Assembly (NCBI GenBank): GCA_030867875.1
Contig: JAOWCC010001589.1
Span: 81,987,537-82,051,536 of the forward strand
DNA: 64,000 bases
Source: Actinernus sp. WN-2022
Taxonomy: Eukaryota; Cnidaria; Anthozoa; Actiniaria; Actinernidae
Reading direction: 5' to 3'
Shown: in pieces, positions 32,043 through 43,100 of the stretch
Numbering within the stretch: position 1 is the stretch's first letter
Layout of the letters: the number at the start of each line of letters is the position of its first letter
Notes under the pieces: model-generated
Told to the model about the DNA's origin: nothing
Seen by the model: the letters and a program-made list of their open reading frames with translations, nothing else
Database searches by the model: none
Program-made: the position numbers and the translations under genes

Positions 32043-32636
32043 CTAAAGCATGCCTAAAGCCTTCAAGATGGCGCCTCTATAACTACGGTACAAAAAATAT
32101 TGACCCAAATGGTTAACATGAACGCCATCGCCTAAATACAGGTTCTTAGCGGGACTAGAAAAGGCCTTATGAGACCAACAAAAAACGTTATGCAAAGGTT
32201 CCAAAACCGTACTCACATACTGATTTAAAACCATCGCGCGCTGAGCGAAAAGTGATGCGTAAGCATATGAATTGCCACGTGGAATGACATGGCAAACACC
32301 GATCACACGGACAGAAAAACTATCTAAAAACAAACGAACTAAATCTACGATATCTGAACCGACAACTTCAGGTCCAACGAGGGAAAGATCGTTGGTGCCG
32401 AGCTCCAAAATGATAATATCGGGAGCAAGATTTTTAACCACGTGGAGATCAAGCGACCGGATCTTCGCCACGGTACGACCGCCGATGCCGTGCAAATATA
32501 TCGAAGCAGTGCCCTGAAGCTTGAAATTGTTATCCGCTCGAACATCAAATTCAGCTTTTAAGTCGCGCTGTAAACGTTTTACGAATGAATGACCTAAAAT
32601 AAGCACTTTGGGTACCGCGTTCGCCATGAAAAACAA
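32043..32636 (-). CDS. SGNH/GDSL-type hydrolase of the Ngaro element
   Basis: 197 residues, intact, the 5'-most ORF of the element. Blocks of the SGNH superfamily are visible: block I ILGHSFVKRL (catalytic Ser in GHS instead of GDS), block II GIGGRTV (Gly), block III ELGTNDLSL (Asn), and block V GDGVHVNHLGQ (Asp and His). The fold suggests esterase or acetylhydrolase activity on an unknown ester. Such hydrolase ORFs are known in some Ngaro-group elements, with no settled role. All catalytic positions are kept, implying selection up to the recent insertion. An alternative start at MANAVPKVL, 3 codons in, is equally possible. Confidence 0.9.
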   Translation of the reverse strand: MFFMANAVPKVLILGHSFVKRLQRDLKAEFDVRADNNFKLQGTASIYLHGIGGRTVAKIRSLDLHVVKNLAPDIIILELGTNDLSLVGPEVVGSDIVDLVRLFLDSFSVRVIGVCHVIPRGNSYAYASLFAQRAMVLNQYVSTVLEPLHNVFCWSHKAFSSPAKNLYLGDGVHVNHLGQYFLYRSYRGAILKALGML

Positions 32637-32823
32637 AAACGAACTAGGTGTGAAAACACTCGCGTAACTCCCGTAAGCAAATAATGCTCCTTTAGCGACA
32701 AATTACAACCTATAATTGCTGTATTACGCTGCAGCAAAGCAAAAAGCGTAATCTTCGCAGTCCCAAAGGAAGAAATGTCGTAAAGCAATAAATAAAAGAC
32801 TCTTACCTTCAATCAAAGTCGTA

Positions 32824-33068
32824 GAAAACAAAAACACAACTGAACTCTGTGAGAATCAGAAGTGAATGCCAAATGCCAAGCCATGGCCACGTGATAAACT
32901 ACACTCCTTATAGGGGGAGTAATGCAATAGCTTCTCCATTGGCCCTGCCACACATCCGGGATGTTGCTACTTAACAATTATTTACATGCAACTTTAACGG
33001 AGTCAAAACATAAATAAAGCTAGAGGAAAAACATAAAAATCCTATTCGTAAACAAATATTCCATTTAT
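32824..33068 (-). repeat. Ngaro A1 repeat (5' end of element)
   Basis: 245 bp, identical by eye to A2. It ends at TTTAT on the plus strand, the same pentamer that borders B1 and B2. Confidence 0.93.
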
Positions 33069-33949
33069 ACGCACACAAGCCTTGTTCATCTAAATCTTCA
33101 GGATCACACACACTTTGAAGGTAGGTATTGCTATGAGAGTGATAAACACAGCATTTATATATTATTCAGGTTGCACATTACATCCAAGAAAGCATGTATA
33201 ATTTAGATCAAGATTACTTTCACTTCACTGATATTGCCAGCGTCTGAGTTGCTTTCATTTAGTTATGTGTATCTCAAAAAGCGAAGCAAAATAAAAGTCA
33301 CGACGTATTCTGAGGACAAATTTTGTAAGATCAATACGGACGCTATGGTTATGAAATCAAGGAAATCAAGATATGGGACGACTTCAAAATGTATTCTGTG
33401 TTCTCAATGCAGAAGTTGCAGCCTTCCTTGTAAACCGCGATTGGAGTTTATCTGTACAGAATTGTAGTGTGATCTGTTAACGAAAGCCTTCGCTTTGAAT
33501 CATAAGTTAAAAATTATACTAGCTTAAAGTCTCAAACTCGAAAGGTTGTGCTACCGGCTGTGATAATTTTCGTGCTTTACTCGTATCGCTAGAAATAGAT
33601 ATCTGACTTTCAGACTCTTGTGTAGTAGACTAGTTGACATGTATCTACCGTTCATCGTCATCCTCTCACTCTTAAATGCCTAACATTTAAAATGTATAAA
33701 CGTATCCAATATATTCTCTTTACAGAAACTTGTTACTGCAGATGAGAACAGAGGCTGACATGTGAAAAGTTCGTACGCAGAATGTTTCTTCGTTGCCGAA
33801 AGGATCCTGTTGACAACAAACGATTATAAGTAACTCGCTTAAGTGTTTATTCCTCCCGCAATACATCATCTATCTGTTCCCGTTTAATATTTATACGATA
33901 TCGGGACCGATTGAATGTTGGATGTTTCCAGCAAATTTGGTCACTTGTG
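33069..33949. other. Non-coding, nothing recognised
   Basis: An ORF at 33234-33467 (+) has a Cys cluster (CILCSQCRSCSLPC) but no family I recognise. It may be chance. No repeat seen. Confidence 0.35.
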
Positions 33950-34839
33950 CGATATTTTGAGAAACTGAGTGCGTAATCGGGGTTTGCTTGTCCGCCAGAT
34001 TTGATCATTTGTGAGATATTTTGAGAATGCTTGTATTCCGCAGTGCGGAATCGGGGTATACTTGCCAGATTTGATCATTTTTTGTGATATTTTGATAATG
34101 CTTGTATTCCGCAGTGCGGAATCGGGGTATACTTGTCCGCCAGATTTGATAATTTTAATGATATTTTGAGTGAACCTTCATTCCGCACTGCGGAATCCGG
34201 GTTTAGTACTGTCCGCCAGATTTGATCATTTTTTGTGATATTTTGAGTAAACCTTCATTCCGCAGTGCGGAATCGGGATTTACTTGTCCGCCAAATTTGA
34301 TCATTTTTGTGATATTGTGAGAATGCTTGTGTTCCGCAGTGCGGAATCGGGGATTATTTTTGTCCGCCAAATTTGATCATCTGTGCAATATTTTGAGTAA
34401 ACCTTCATTCCGCAGTGCGGAATCGGGAGTTCGACTTATCCGCCAGAACTTTGTATTTGGTATCCCAGTTTTCTGTATTTTTTTGTGTTCCGCTTATCTC
34501 AGCCTTAAACAACACTTACGTTTTGCATGAAAATGCCTTTCCGTTAGAAAATGTATTTTCGATGTTGTTAAAAATATCAAAAATGTCCAGTCCGCCAAAA
34601 TAATGTTAATAGAGTATCTAGTAATTTCTGTGGTAACGTCAAAATACTAGTTATTTGGTGAAATAAAAACCGGTGGTCCGCCGACAACGTCTAATTTTTA
34701 TGCTTTGGGGGAAACACGTCTTGGTTATATTCGAAAACTGCATTATTAGCGGACGCATTCCTCTTAATATCGCGTTTTCATTGAATTTTTGCGGAATTTC
34801 ACCAAATGATAAAAACTGATTTTAGTTGAGAATGCGTTT
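33950..34839. repeat. Palindromic-minisatellite element, right copy (inverted)
   Basis: Six units centred on ATTCCGCAGTGCGGAAT at 34035, 34106, 34180 (G/C flipped centre), 34257, 34331 (first base G) and 34407, plus a decayed one near 33968. Spacing is 71-77 bp and each is followed by CTTGTCCGCCAGATTTGATCA-like sequence. It ends at 34804-34839 with the inverse of the 36-bp end found at 24979-25014. The stretch between 34430 and 34800 has more GTCCGCC motifs but no coding. Confidence 0.85.
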
Positions 34840-35959
34840 GTATAATGATTGAAGCTCATTAAAAAATTTCATGAGTTATTCAAATCATTAAATAGCCAAA
34901 ATTCTCAAACATATCTCAAAAATCTCACAACAGACAAACCGTGGTGGATTGCGACGACCTTTCTTCAGAAATTTTCTGTCAGTGTGTCAACTGATTCGCT
35001 TTGCCCCCAGTGTAAACTATCGACTATTCAGTAGAATCACTTCCCGTTTCGTATTCTTCTCCGGGGGAATGGGGTATTTAAAAGTCTGGCATCGACAAAA
35101 TCAAATTCATAATTTATCTTCCAAATAGCGGCTATGTAGCACTCTCTGATTTTGAGCTCTGATTATCAAGCAGTTCCCGTCTCTTCTCGAGTAACCTTTT
35201 GCACAGACGAATGCAAAATAGATTTTTCATGAAGCCAGTGTCTTTGTTGAAAGCTTCAGTTGGTCATATCAGACGAAATCGATCTCTTGTCATTCACTTT
35301 AATTGGTTTCATCTATTAGCTTGAACTCCTTATCTGCCGTCTGCCTAGAACATCTGACCTCAGATTGTGTTTTTCAATTGTTGTTTTATCAAATTACTCA
35401 TGCGGTCGTAGACCAGAAGGCGCTGTAGTTTCGCCTGAGTCAACAATACTTCCTCCATTTAAATAATTCGGTTAGAGAGAAGATAGAGGCAAATTGAGTA
35501 CTTCATGACGTGACGGTAGCCTTAAACACTCTAAAGCTCTCTACCGAGCATTTATCTTTCAACTAATGCGCATGCCTGTTTATCGCTCGATCACAGCGTC
35601 TCCAACGCGCATTGTTAGCGGCAAAGGTCTGAACTGATCAAATTCTGTCGCCGATAGAACAAAAAAAAGAATAATAATAATAATAATAAAAAAAGACACA
35701 GACACAGCAGCGCCGGAGTAAATAGCAAGAAACATCTATTCACACCAGTCTCTTACAAAGCGAGTATAAATAATAGTGCACAAATGACCCATCAATAACG
35801 CGGTTCACGCAAGAAGCTTTGCAAGCCATTTGAGTCATCTGATATAGTTTAACCCCCCGTAGTAAATAATATACACCATGGCCGAACAGTTTCCTCGTCA
35901 CAACGTCGTCGCGGCCCAAAAAGTCAACTCTTCCAGCCCCTTGTCGTCTCACCGGCGCC
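34840..35959. other. Non-coding, nothing recognised
   Basis: Contains a (TAA)n run at about 35669-35690. No gene supported. Confidence 0.45.
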
Positions 35960-36285
35960 AATTGCCCTATATCATTATGACTTCACGGCTTGTTTATGAG
36001 GGGGACAGAATCGACATGAACAATAGAATTTTGAATTAAATCTGCTCTGCCGAGGAAAATTTTACTTCGAATTGTCTGATTTCCAGATATCAGCTGTATC
36101 AATGTTTATCCCACAATATTTACCGTATTTGGTGGTGGTTACCGCTATTCTACGTTCTACAAAATGCATTTGATAGCGATTTCCTTTGTGTTGTTGCTGT
36201 TTTGTCCCCCTCCCACGACCATGATCCTTAGCGTTTAAACAATAGATTGTTTTGATTTGACGTCATAATGATATATAGGGCAATT
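35960..36285. mobile_element. 326-bp MITE with TIR AATTGCCCTATATCATTATGAC
   Basis: The 22-bp inverted ends sit at 35960-35981 and 36262-36285, with one extra TA in the right copy (GATATATAGGGCAATT). The interior is non-coding. No TSD could be fixed. Confidence 0.75.
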
Positions 36286-36809
36286 CCTCAACCTTTTCCG
36301 TTTGCCGTACAAGTTCCTTTGGTTGTTGACCCCGAACCTGAGGTTCAAAGTTGGTTTGTCTTACTTTGTAACGTAGTCGGTTTATGTCTTACTTGGTTCC
36401 AGGCCCCGGCTTGGCGCCGGCAAGGGTCCATTTAGACTGCGTTTATTGCATATTGTGCTCTAGTTTCATTTGTCGCTAACACAAGTTTATCGGTTTTTCT
36501 ATTATTTAGCTTTAATTATTATTCGCACATGGCCCTAGTTGTTCTGCCGTGTTTCGCTAGTTGGCCTTTTATTTTCCCGCTCCCGGTTTTCCTTTCTCAG
36601 ATCAGCTTTAACCTCGATCGTTTCTTTTAGTCTCCGATTTCTGCCTCTTTCGGCTCTTGCTAGGCGATTTTATAATTAGCTTGTTTATTAGTTAGTTCCG
36701 CATCTTCGTTTTTGCTTTTTCACGTTCTGTTCTGCATTTCTCGTTTTATCGCGTATACTAGCATTCCTCGCATATTTATTACGCCCTGGTTTGAGCACTG
36801 CCTCATTAG

Positions 36810-37136
36810 GGGCGCTTTCCATTCAACCAAAACGACTGGTTCGTAGTTTCGAAAATGTCAAATGTTGAATGGAACGGAATTTTTCAAAATAGGAAAACCG
36901 GTCGGAAAGATACGCGTTCCATTCTCTGAAACCACCCGGTTATTAGTAGCCTCGATTTCAATTCTCAAAACTGGCAAATCACGGCAAATCTAAACCGGGA
37001 ATTTTGAATGGGACAGAAAATTTCGGTCGACTGACATTTCGGTCCACAATTTCCGAAACTTCGAACCGGAAATTTTACTGTACCATTTGATTTCTCACCG
37101 GAATATTCGTTGTTTTTGGCTGAATGGAAAGCGCCC
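36810..37136. mobile_element. 327-bp MITE with TIR GGGCGCTTTCCATTCA, TSD TAG
   Basis: Inverted ends GGGCGCTTTCCATTCA / TGAATGGAAAGCGCCC, flanked by TAG on both sides (36807-36809 and 37137-37139). The interior has subrepeats with CCGGAAATTTT and GGTTTCGAAA-like pieces. ORFs at the right end start inside the TIR and are not genes. Confidence 0.8.
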
Positions 37137-37139
37137 TAG

Positions 37140-39129
37140 ATTGGTTTTTGTTTTACCTCTTACCTGCGATTCAGGTCGTGTTGGCGCTACGATCGCAAAA
37201 CACGTTGGTCTATTTCACAAAATCGGCTCATTTCGCACAAGCTGCCGTCGAGCGAACATCTCTGAGAGAGCTGTTTGAATCGGTTCGATCGGTGAAGAGC
37301 GTTTTGTTCGGGTATTAAAAAGCAAGTTGTTCCCTCACGGGGATGAATTACCTTCTACGGTTTATCCAAAATTGTGCGAAAAGCGCCACAGAGCAATTCA
37401 ATTAAAGGGAAAAAAGCGACAGTCTCCAGCTCCAGCTCCACAAAACGGCGCTATAAATAAGGGTTGAATACTTTTGCCAGCTTTTAATAGGGGAGTAGTT
37501 TTTCCTTCGCCCTTTTACTTGCATAAATGAAGGCTCAAAATATTGAGTCGAATCTCGCAATTAGTTCGGTGTACATGTAGTACTGCTTGAAGTGGTACTA
37601 AATTAATAGGAGCGTTCATTTTGTCAGCCTTTTGTTATTGTTTATAAATTTATTATAAACTTCTATATTTCGAAAGAAAAGCCAACACTTCATCTTTGAC
37701 TAGCAGATGAGACCCAGTTTGCTCAGACTTTCGGACAGTATCCTTCCCCTGCTAACTGATTTGATATTTCAAGGATAATCACACAAGTTTCAATTTCATC
37801 GGAACATAAGCAGTGGACTGGTACTGAATTAAATGTACTACTACGGTCTCTGATGAACCAAGCTTATATATGTTGTACTACATGTATAGGCTGTGTAAAA
37901 CAAACAGATCATACAACACAGCCTAATTTTATTTGGTCTTGTTTTTGCAAATATATATACATATATACTGGTATATTGTTTTCTGCTTTTTGTCAATATG
38001 TTTGCTATCATGTCTGATTTCTAAGCAACCAAGTCCAGAATTGCTTTAAACATGATAGTCAATGCAACAAGTTTCCTACCCTTTATAACATTTGGCTTTA
38101 GAGAAGCTGATGAAACGCCATAAATAATGAACACTCCCTTAGTCAAAGTCCCCTGGGTCACGTTTTCCTTACACAGAAAATCCCTCTTATGTGAGATTAT
38201 AATCTTACAAATTCCCCTTCCCTTATCTTGGAACTTCATACAAATTAAGTCAAGCATTTCCCCCTACGTACCCAAGGGCAAAACTTACATTCAATCCCCT
38301 TTTATTCCCCAATTTATATACCCTGGTCAGCCTGGCAGTCTATCCCTGGACTGGGAAGCTGCTGATAAGTGCATAAGAAAGGTATTTTAAAAATAAATTA
38401 GTTACTTAAAAAAAATTGTGAATATATCTTGTTTTCCTCTCATTTGTCTCACTAGCCGACCTCAAGACAAGTTTTGAGCTGGCTTTCCAGGGGTATCCCC
38501 TGTAGCACTACCGTGACCTCTCTTGCTGGGCTGGTAATTACTCTGTCATATTTTTGTTAAAATAATTAAATGAATAAAAATTGAGAAAATAGCTCACATG
38601 TATTGTGGTCTAAAACTGAGGCAAAGTGATTTATGAGGTGCAAAGCAGTTTATTTCTGATAGGCTGTTTAATAAGCTCATGTCATGATATCTAATCTCTT
38701 TTGCTATTTAATACAGCAAGTGAAGTGCTATCGATGGGAAATGTAACTACTGTTCACCTAACAGAAAACAAACATTGGAAAAAGCTAGCTCTGGAGTCAA
38801 CTGATAAGATGCAGGCAACGAGTATACCGAAACAGCAGCCATTATGCTGGATAACCATCCAGACATAGTCCAGTTAGAATATGGTTTATCCGTTCATAGT
38901 TCCCCAAAGCCGTTTTCACTTAAATTTTGTACAGAACTTTTACATTAATAAAGAATGATAGCACGTTTTCCTTCCCCTATCCCTACCCATTATTATATGG
39001 TAAATTCTATTTTTTCATACCCTTTTTTCACATTGTATACACTTCATACCCTACCCATCAATGTATATTCCCTGACTTTGTATCACTTACATTATTGTGT
39101 AACAGCATACAGTATTGATTTTATTATTC
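37140..39129. other. Non-coding, nothing recognised
   Basis: AT-rich, with several short ORFs without motifs. A diverged poly(A/T)-rich section lies at 37900-38000. No repeat family recognised. Confidence 0.45.
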
Positions 39130-40831
39130 ATATACCAAGGGCACCCAACGAAGTTTTCCGTTAAAAAGCTGTTCGGGAGAGTAAGTTAGCCTAAAACATT
39201 CGGATTTGAAAAAATTGTCCCTAGACAATTGTTCTCTGAAATACTGGCTAGAAAATTTGTTTTCAATCCCTAGAAAATTATAGAAGAAAAGAGAGACTAA
39301 AAGGTTTCCCCTAAAATATTCGTACGTTTTCGTCTGATCAATAGAGTCGGAACGATCCGGAAAAAACATTGGTTGGAATGAAAAAAAAAAAACATTATCA
39401 CAAATCATTTAGTGAAGCGGCCACCTAAAGTTTTCGACATGGCCAAAAATCGAGGACATCATGGCTGCCGAGCATGCGTAGTTTGTGATTTCTTGCACTT
39501 TAAAAATGGCGTCGGTTATAAGAGATTGATTGGGAAATAATATAAAAGCGAAATTTTCATACCTCAGTTAATACTTGTCCAATGTCTGTACGTCTTAAAA
39601 CATTTAACTCCATAACAGTTAGCACTAGTAAGCAACGTTAAGTGACCGAAAGCAGTAAAACTTCCGCAGAATTGTTCCAAAGTTCAGTGTCTTAGCTTCC
39701 CATAACTGCCTCTTAATTAGCAAAAATGCCGCTATGTAGATATGTTAACTTGTTCGAAGCACTAGTTCACTCTCTGAAAAGCCATCTCTGTACGTCCTAT
39801 TTCGAAGACCGATAAATTGTCAATATTTCTATGTAGCTTTTGCCCAATAAGACATGGCAGTCGTTCGGCAGAAATGCCCCAAACATTGGAATAAATAGCA
39901 AAGGAAATCGACTTCCAGTACAGTGAGTTTTGGAGTTTGAGTTGTCCAAATTGAGCTTGCATTCGTGGTGCTTTCTTCCCCGAATTTCTAAGTTGTTCGT
40001 CGGCCATCTTGCTTTTCTTTAACCGAGAGAGACTGGGTTTTCAAACAATATCAGTAATTCATGAGATAATCAAAGCTGGGATACCTGTGAACGGGTACTT
40101 ATTTCCCTTTGTATAAAGTAAGTAACGGTTTTTTAACTCCAGCAATTAATGTATTGGAATGTCTTCTAAAACCAGAAAATCCTTATGAAAAAATAGCTTG
40201 AACTTTTGCGTTTGTTTCACTTTTATTTTGATCTATTTATATTTACCACAGGTATCCCATAAAAACAGTATTGGGCTACCTGTGTTCTTTTTTGCACAAT
40301 ACCGGGGAAAATGCAGCTATTCCCTGATAGAAACTGAAATGTCATCTCGTAAAGTAAAGATCGTAAATTTAATTTATGGAGGTATGTTTCAATGAAGATA
40401 TATGCGCCCGCTAGCCTTACCGCTGAACTGTCCTCGATTTCTGGCCATGGAACACATTTTCATTCTCTAAGAAATTCTGACATCTAAAATCCGAAAGAAT
40501 AATCCTTTAGCAAATGGAGGTCACCTAAAAGAATTGCCTAAAGGAAAAAAGAACCCCTAAAAAATTCGTACCTCCACAAAACTTTGCAACATGAAGTTAC
40601 TTGGGCTAGAAAATTCTTGTTTATGTTCTACACTACTAACAAATTCGTAGGCCGGGAATATTTTGCCATAGTATTTTCGGTTGACGCGAACCACCTAGAA
40701 AATCCGAACAGCTAATAGCTTTCTAGAATACGTCAAAAGACATAGTAGGCGCCTTAAAATGGCTAGATGAGCTGCATACAACTGGTTTCAAACGAATTTC
40801 AAAAAGTACTCGTTGGGTGCCCTTGATATAC
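39130..40831. mobile_element. 1690-bp TIR DNA element, 6-bp target duplication ATATAC
   Basis: The element runs 39136-40825 with ends CAAGGGCACCCAACGA / TCGTTGGGTGCCCTTG and ATATAC on both sides (39130-39135 and 40826-40831). A second inverted pair (ATGGCC(A)AAAATCGAGGAC near 39438, GTCCTCGATTTCTGGCCATGG near 40431) shows that the ends form long, diverged TIRs of about 320-400 bp. The interior has no recognisable transposase; ORFs at 39762-40007 (-) and 40198-40395 (+) lack motifs. It is probably a non-autonomous derivative. Confidence 0.8.
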
Positions 40832-42372
40832 CATTAAAATAAGTTTATTTGTAGTTAGAATATATCTAGCAGAGGCTTTTGGACACTGCTTGGGCTTTTT
40901 GAATGGAATTCAAATTTCTAACACTACCGTTTTGCACAGAATATTCTTTTGTGCAATTATTGATAATTTGATAATTATATATAATAAAAAGCTTAGCACA
41001 AACTGATTGTAATTAGTAGTGGTTCCTATTCCCCTAACCCTGCATGCTCTGTGTGGTATATTAGCTCACCCTATCTAGGGTTTTAGCCAGTCAAACAAGG
41101 GGAGATGGGGCAGTGGTGCCAATGCCCTCCTTTCCCCAAGCAACTTCCCCCACTCCCTTCACTCATATCATCAGGCCACCACATTGTTATATCAGTTATT
41201 GTTTATTTAGCAGCTCTCACTCATTCACTACTCGTAATTTTCCTTTTTTTGTGTGTTTTTCTCATTTCTGATTTTGCTTCACCTTACCCCAAACCTTCTG
41301 GGCTAAAACCCTGCTATCCATACACACATTATCACTCATCTTATGATTCCCCCAATTTCATGCGGACTAATTTTAATATCACCTTCAACCACCACTTAGT
41401 TAACACCTATTTTACCAGTTAATAGTTTTAATATGTTTGTTACAATTTATTTAGTACTTAATGTTTTCATATTTTTATTGACCTGAATTGCTTGTATAGT
41501 CACTGTTTATAAGTGGTATTCCCTTCCCATATTACTGTTAGCCTCAATTAAACATTTATTTCAGTAAATGATATTTCTCCCTTCTCTCAAACATTATAAA
41601 AATCATACTAGACCTGAAATATTTTAGAAGATGAGAATCCTGTGTAGAAACTTTTTTTTTTATTTCCTTGAAGAAGAAAAACGAGCAGGTTTTTCAATAG
41701 CGGTCGGTTGAATCTGTTATTTCATCGTTTGACTGATGCCCATTGATTGAATATCATCAACAGTCTTTTCTTCATTCTGGTAGCTGTAGCTATCATTGTT
41801 TCCAAGAGCCAGAATTATGCTTGAAGATTTCTGTTCTCTTGAGTACGTTGACACCAAGGGAACATATTTTTTCCTGGAATGCCTGTGCCTAATACGACGC
41901 CTGATGCCCGCATACTTCAAATATCACTTTTCTGGGTGCTTCTTGGTGAAGCAAATTCATTGTTTGATTCATTGTTTCTGGGGATAGGGTTCTTTGTATT
42001 TCATGGTATTGTTTTGCTTTAGAAGACAATAGTTTTCTTTGTGTTACATATGTGGTGATCTGTAACACCAAGAAACCCCCACTTTCCTCAAAGTTATACG
42101 TTAACTGAATAACCATAAGTTAGTCATATTTCGAGCAACCGTATCAGCCATACTCTTTCTCAGTTTTGGGTGGCTTACACTACAAATCACGTCTCAAGAG
42201 TTATTCCAGTACATAGTGAACACAGCAATCCAGTATTTCATACGGCGTGTGCTTTTTGTGGTACTGATCTGTGGAGATTTCAGTTCTACAAAAGTTAATA
42301 GTTTAAAAGTTTCATCCGCGCTTTTTCGGTATTTTGCCCAAAACGTGGACGTTTTTTCATGCAAATCATCAA
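40832..42372. other. Non-coding, nothing recognised
   Basis: Several short ORFs in both strands without motifs; a 105-codon one at 41105-41422 (+) has hydrophobic low-complexity sequence. No repeats identified. Confidence 0.4.
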
Positions 42373-42376
42373 TTAA

Positions 42377-43100
42377 TAGAGGTAATCGGCTAACGCTGTT
42401 GCCACCCAATTCAGATCATGTGATGTAAACAGATGCTACCCTGGGGAATTATTCCTTTTTCATTCTAATCATAATGCAGTCACGCCTATCTGAATTAAAT
42501 TAATTTTCAAAGAGTCAATTCTCCAGAGTAATGTGTGTTTACATCACATGATCTGAATTGGGATTTTTACTTTCGATCTTAATGAAATTTCAGTATGTTA
42601 CACTCCTCAACGAACTACGTCTCACAACGCAAACCGCATTCAAATCGGTCAAATATTGAAGAAGTTGAAATTTCGACCCTTCAAATTCGAATTTATGTCA
42701 AGTATGGTTTATGTACCAACATAGTACCTAAACTTTGGTTGGAAATTGCCCCCCTTACATTTACTCAGATGATAGCCCTTTCTTAGCTCTATCCCAGGTT
42801 AGGCTGGTTTCCAATTTTGAACTTTGGAAGGGGTCAAAATTGGAGGTCAAAGTTGTAACCTGATAAAAGTGGTGGTCAGATTAATGGTTACAGCTCCCTT
42901 AATTTATGCGGAAACCCCTTAAACCAGGGTCGATAATTAAAGCCTGATAAACAGGCTACCTTAACTCCCAAACAGATTTACTAACCTATGCAAACTCGCG
43001 GAGTACCAGTTGCTTGAAAAATATGGAAAATATGGCCAATATGGAAAATAAGAGGTACAAGTCTGGTTAGGGTGGCAACAGAGTTAGCCGATTACCTCTA
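42377..43100. mobile_element. Second TTAA-type MITE copy, interrupted by about 510 bp
   Basis: Left part 42377-42560 matches the 3772-3987 MITE up to CTGAATTGGG. The rest of its right TIR (GGTGGCAACAG...TACCTCTA) appears only at 43071-43100. TTAA precedes the left end (42373-42376), but CATA follows the right end, so this is either an insertion plus later change or a rearranged pair. The 42561-43070 insert is non-coding and unrecognised. Confidence 0.7.

Larger units (their letters stand above)
26536..33068 (-). mobile_element. Ngaro-type tyrosine-recombinase retrotransposon, nearly intact
   Basis: On the minus strand the order is A1 (33068-32824), SGNH hydrolase, tandem leader repeat, Gag, RT/RNase H, tyrosine recombinase, four stem-loops, B1 (27279-27055), A2 (27059-26815), B2 (26761-26536). 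Split direct repeats of the form A1...B1-A2-B2, no methyltransferase domain and a tyrosine recombinase instead of a DDE integrase identify the Ngaro group. A1 and A2 are identical over 245 bp by eye; B1 and B2 differ by one T and a few end bases, so the insertion is young. No TSD is expected or seen. The one obvious lesion is a 1-nt frameshift in the recombinase. Confidence 0.93.

Noticed and set aside
33950..34430. Palindromic repeats at 71-77 bp spacing resembling CRISPR
   Set aside because: The spacers are themselves repeated (GTCCGCCAGATTTGATCA), so this is a minisatellite.
39762..40007. 81-residue ORF starting MADEQLRNSGKK in the 1.7-kb TIR element
   Set aside because: Good start context, but no transposase or other motif and no splice continuation that I could support.
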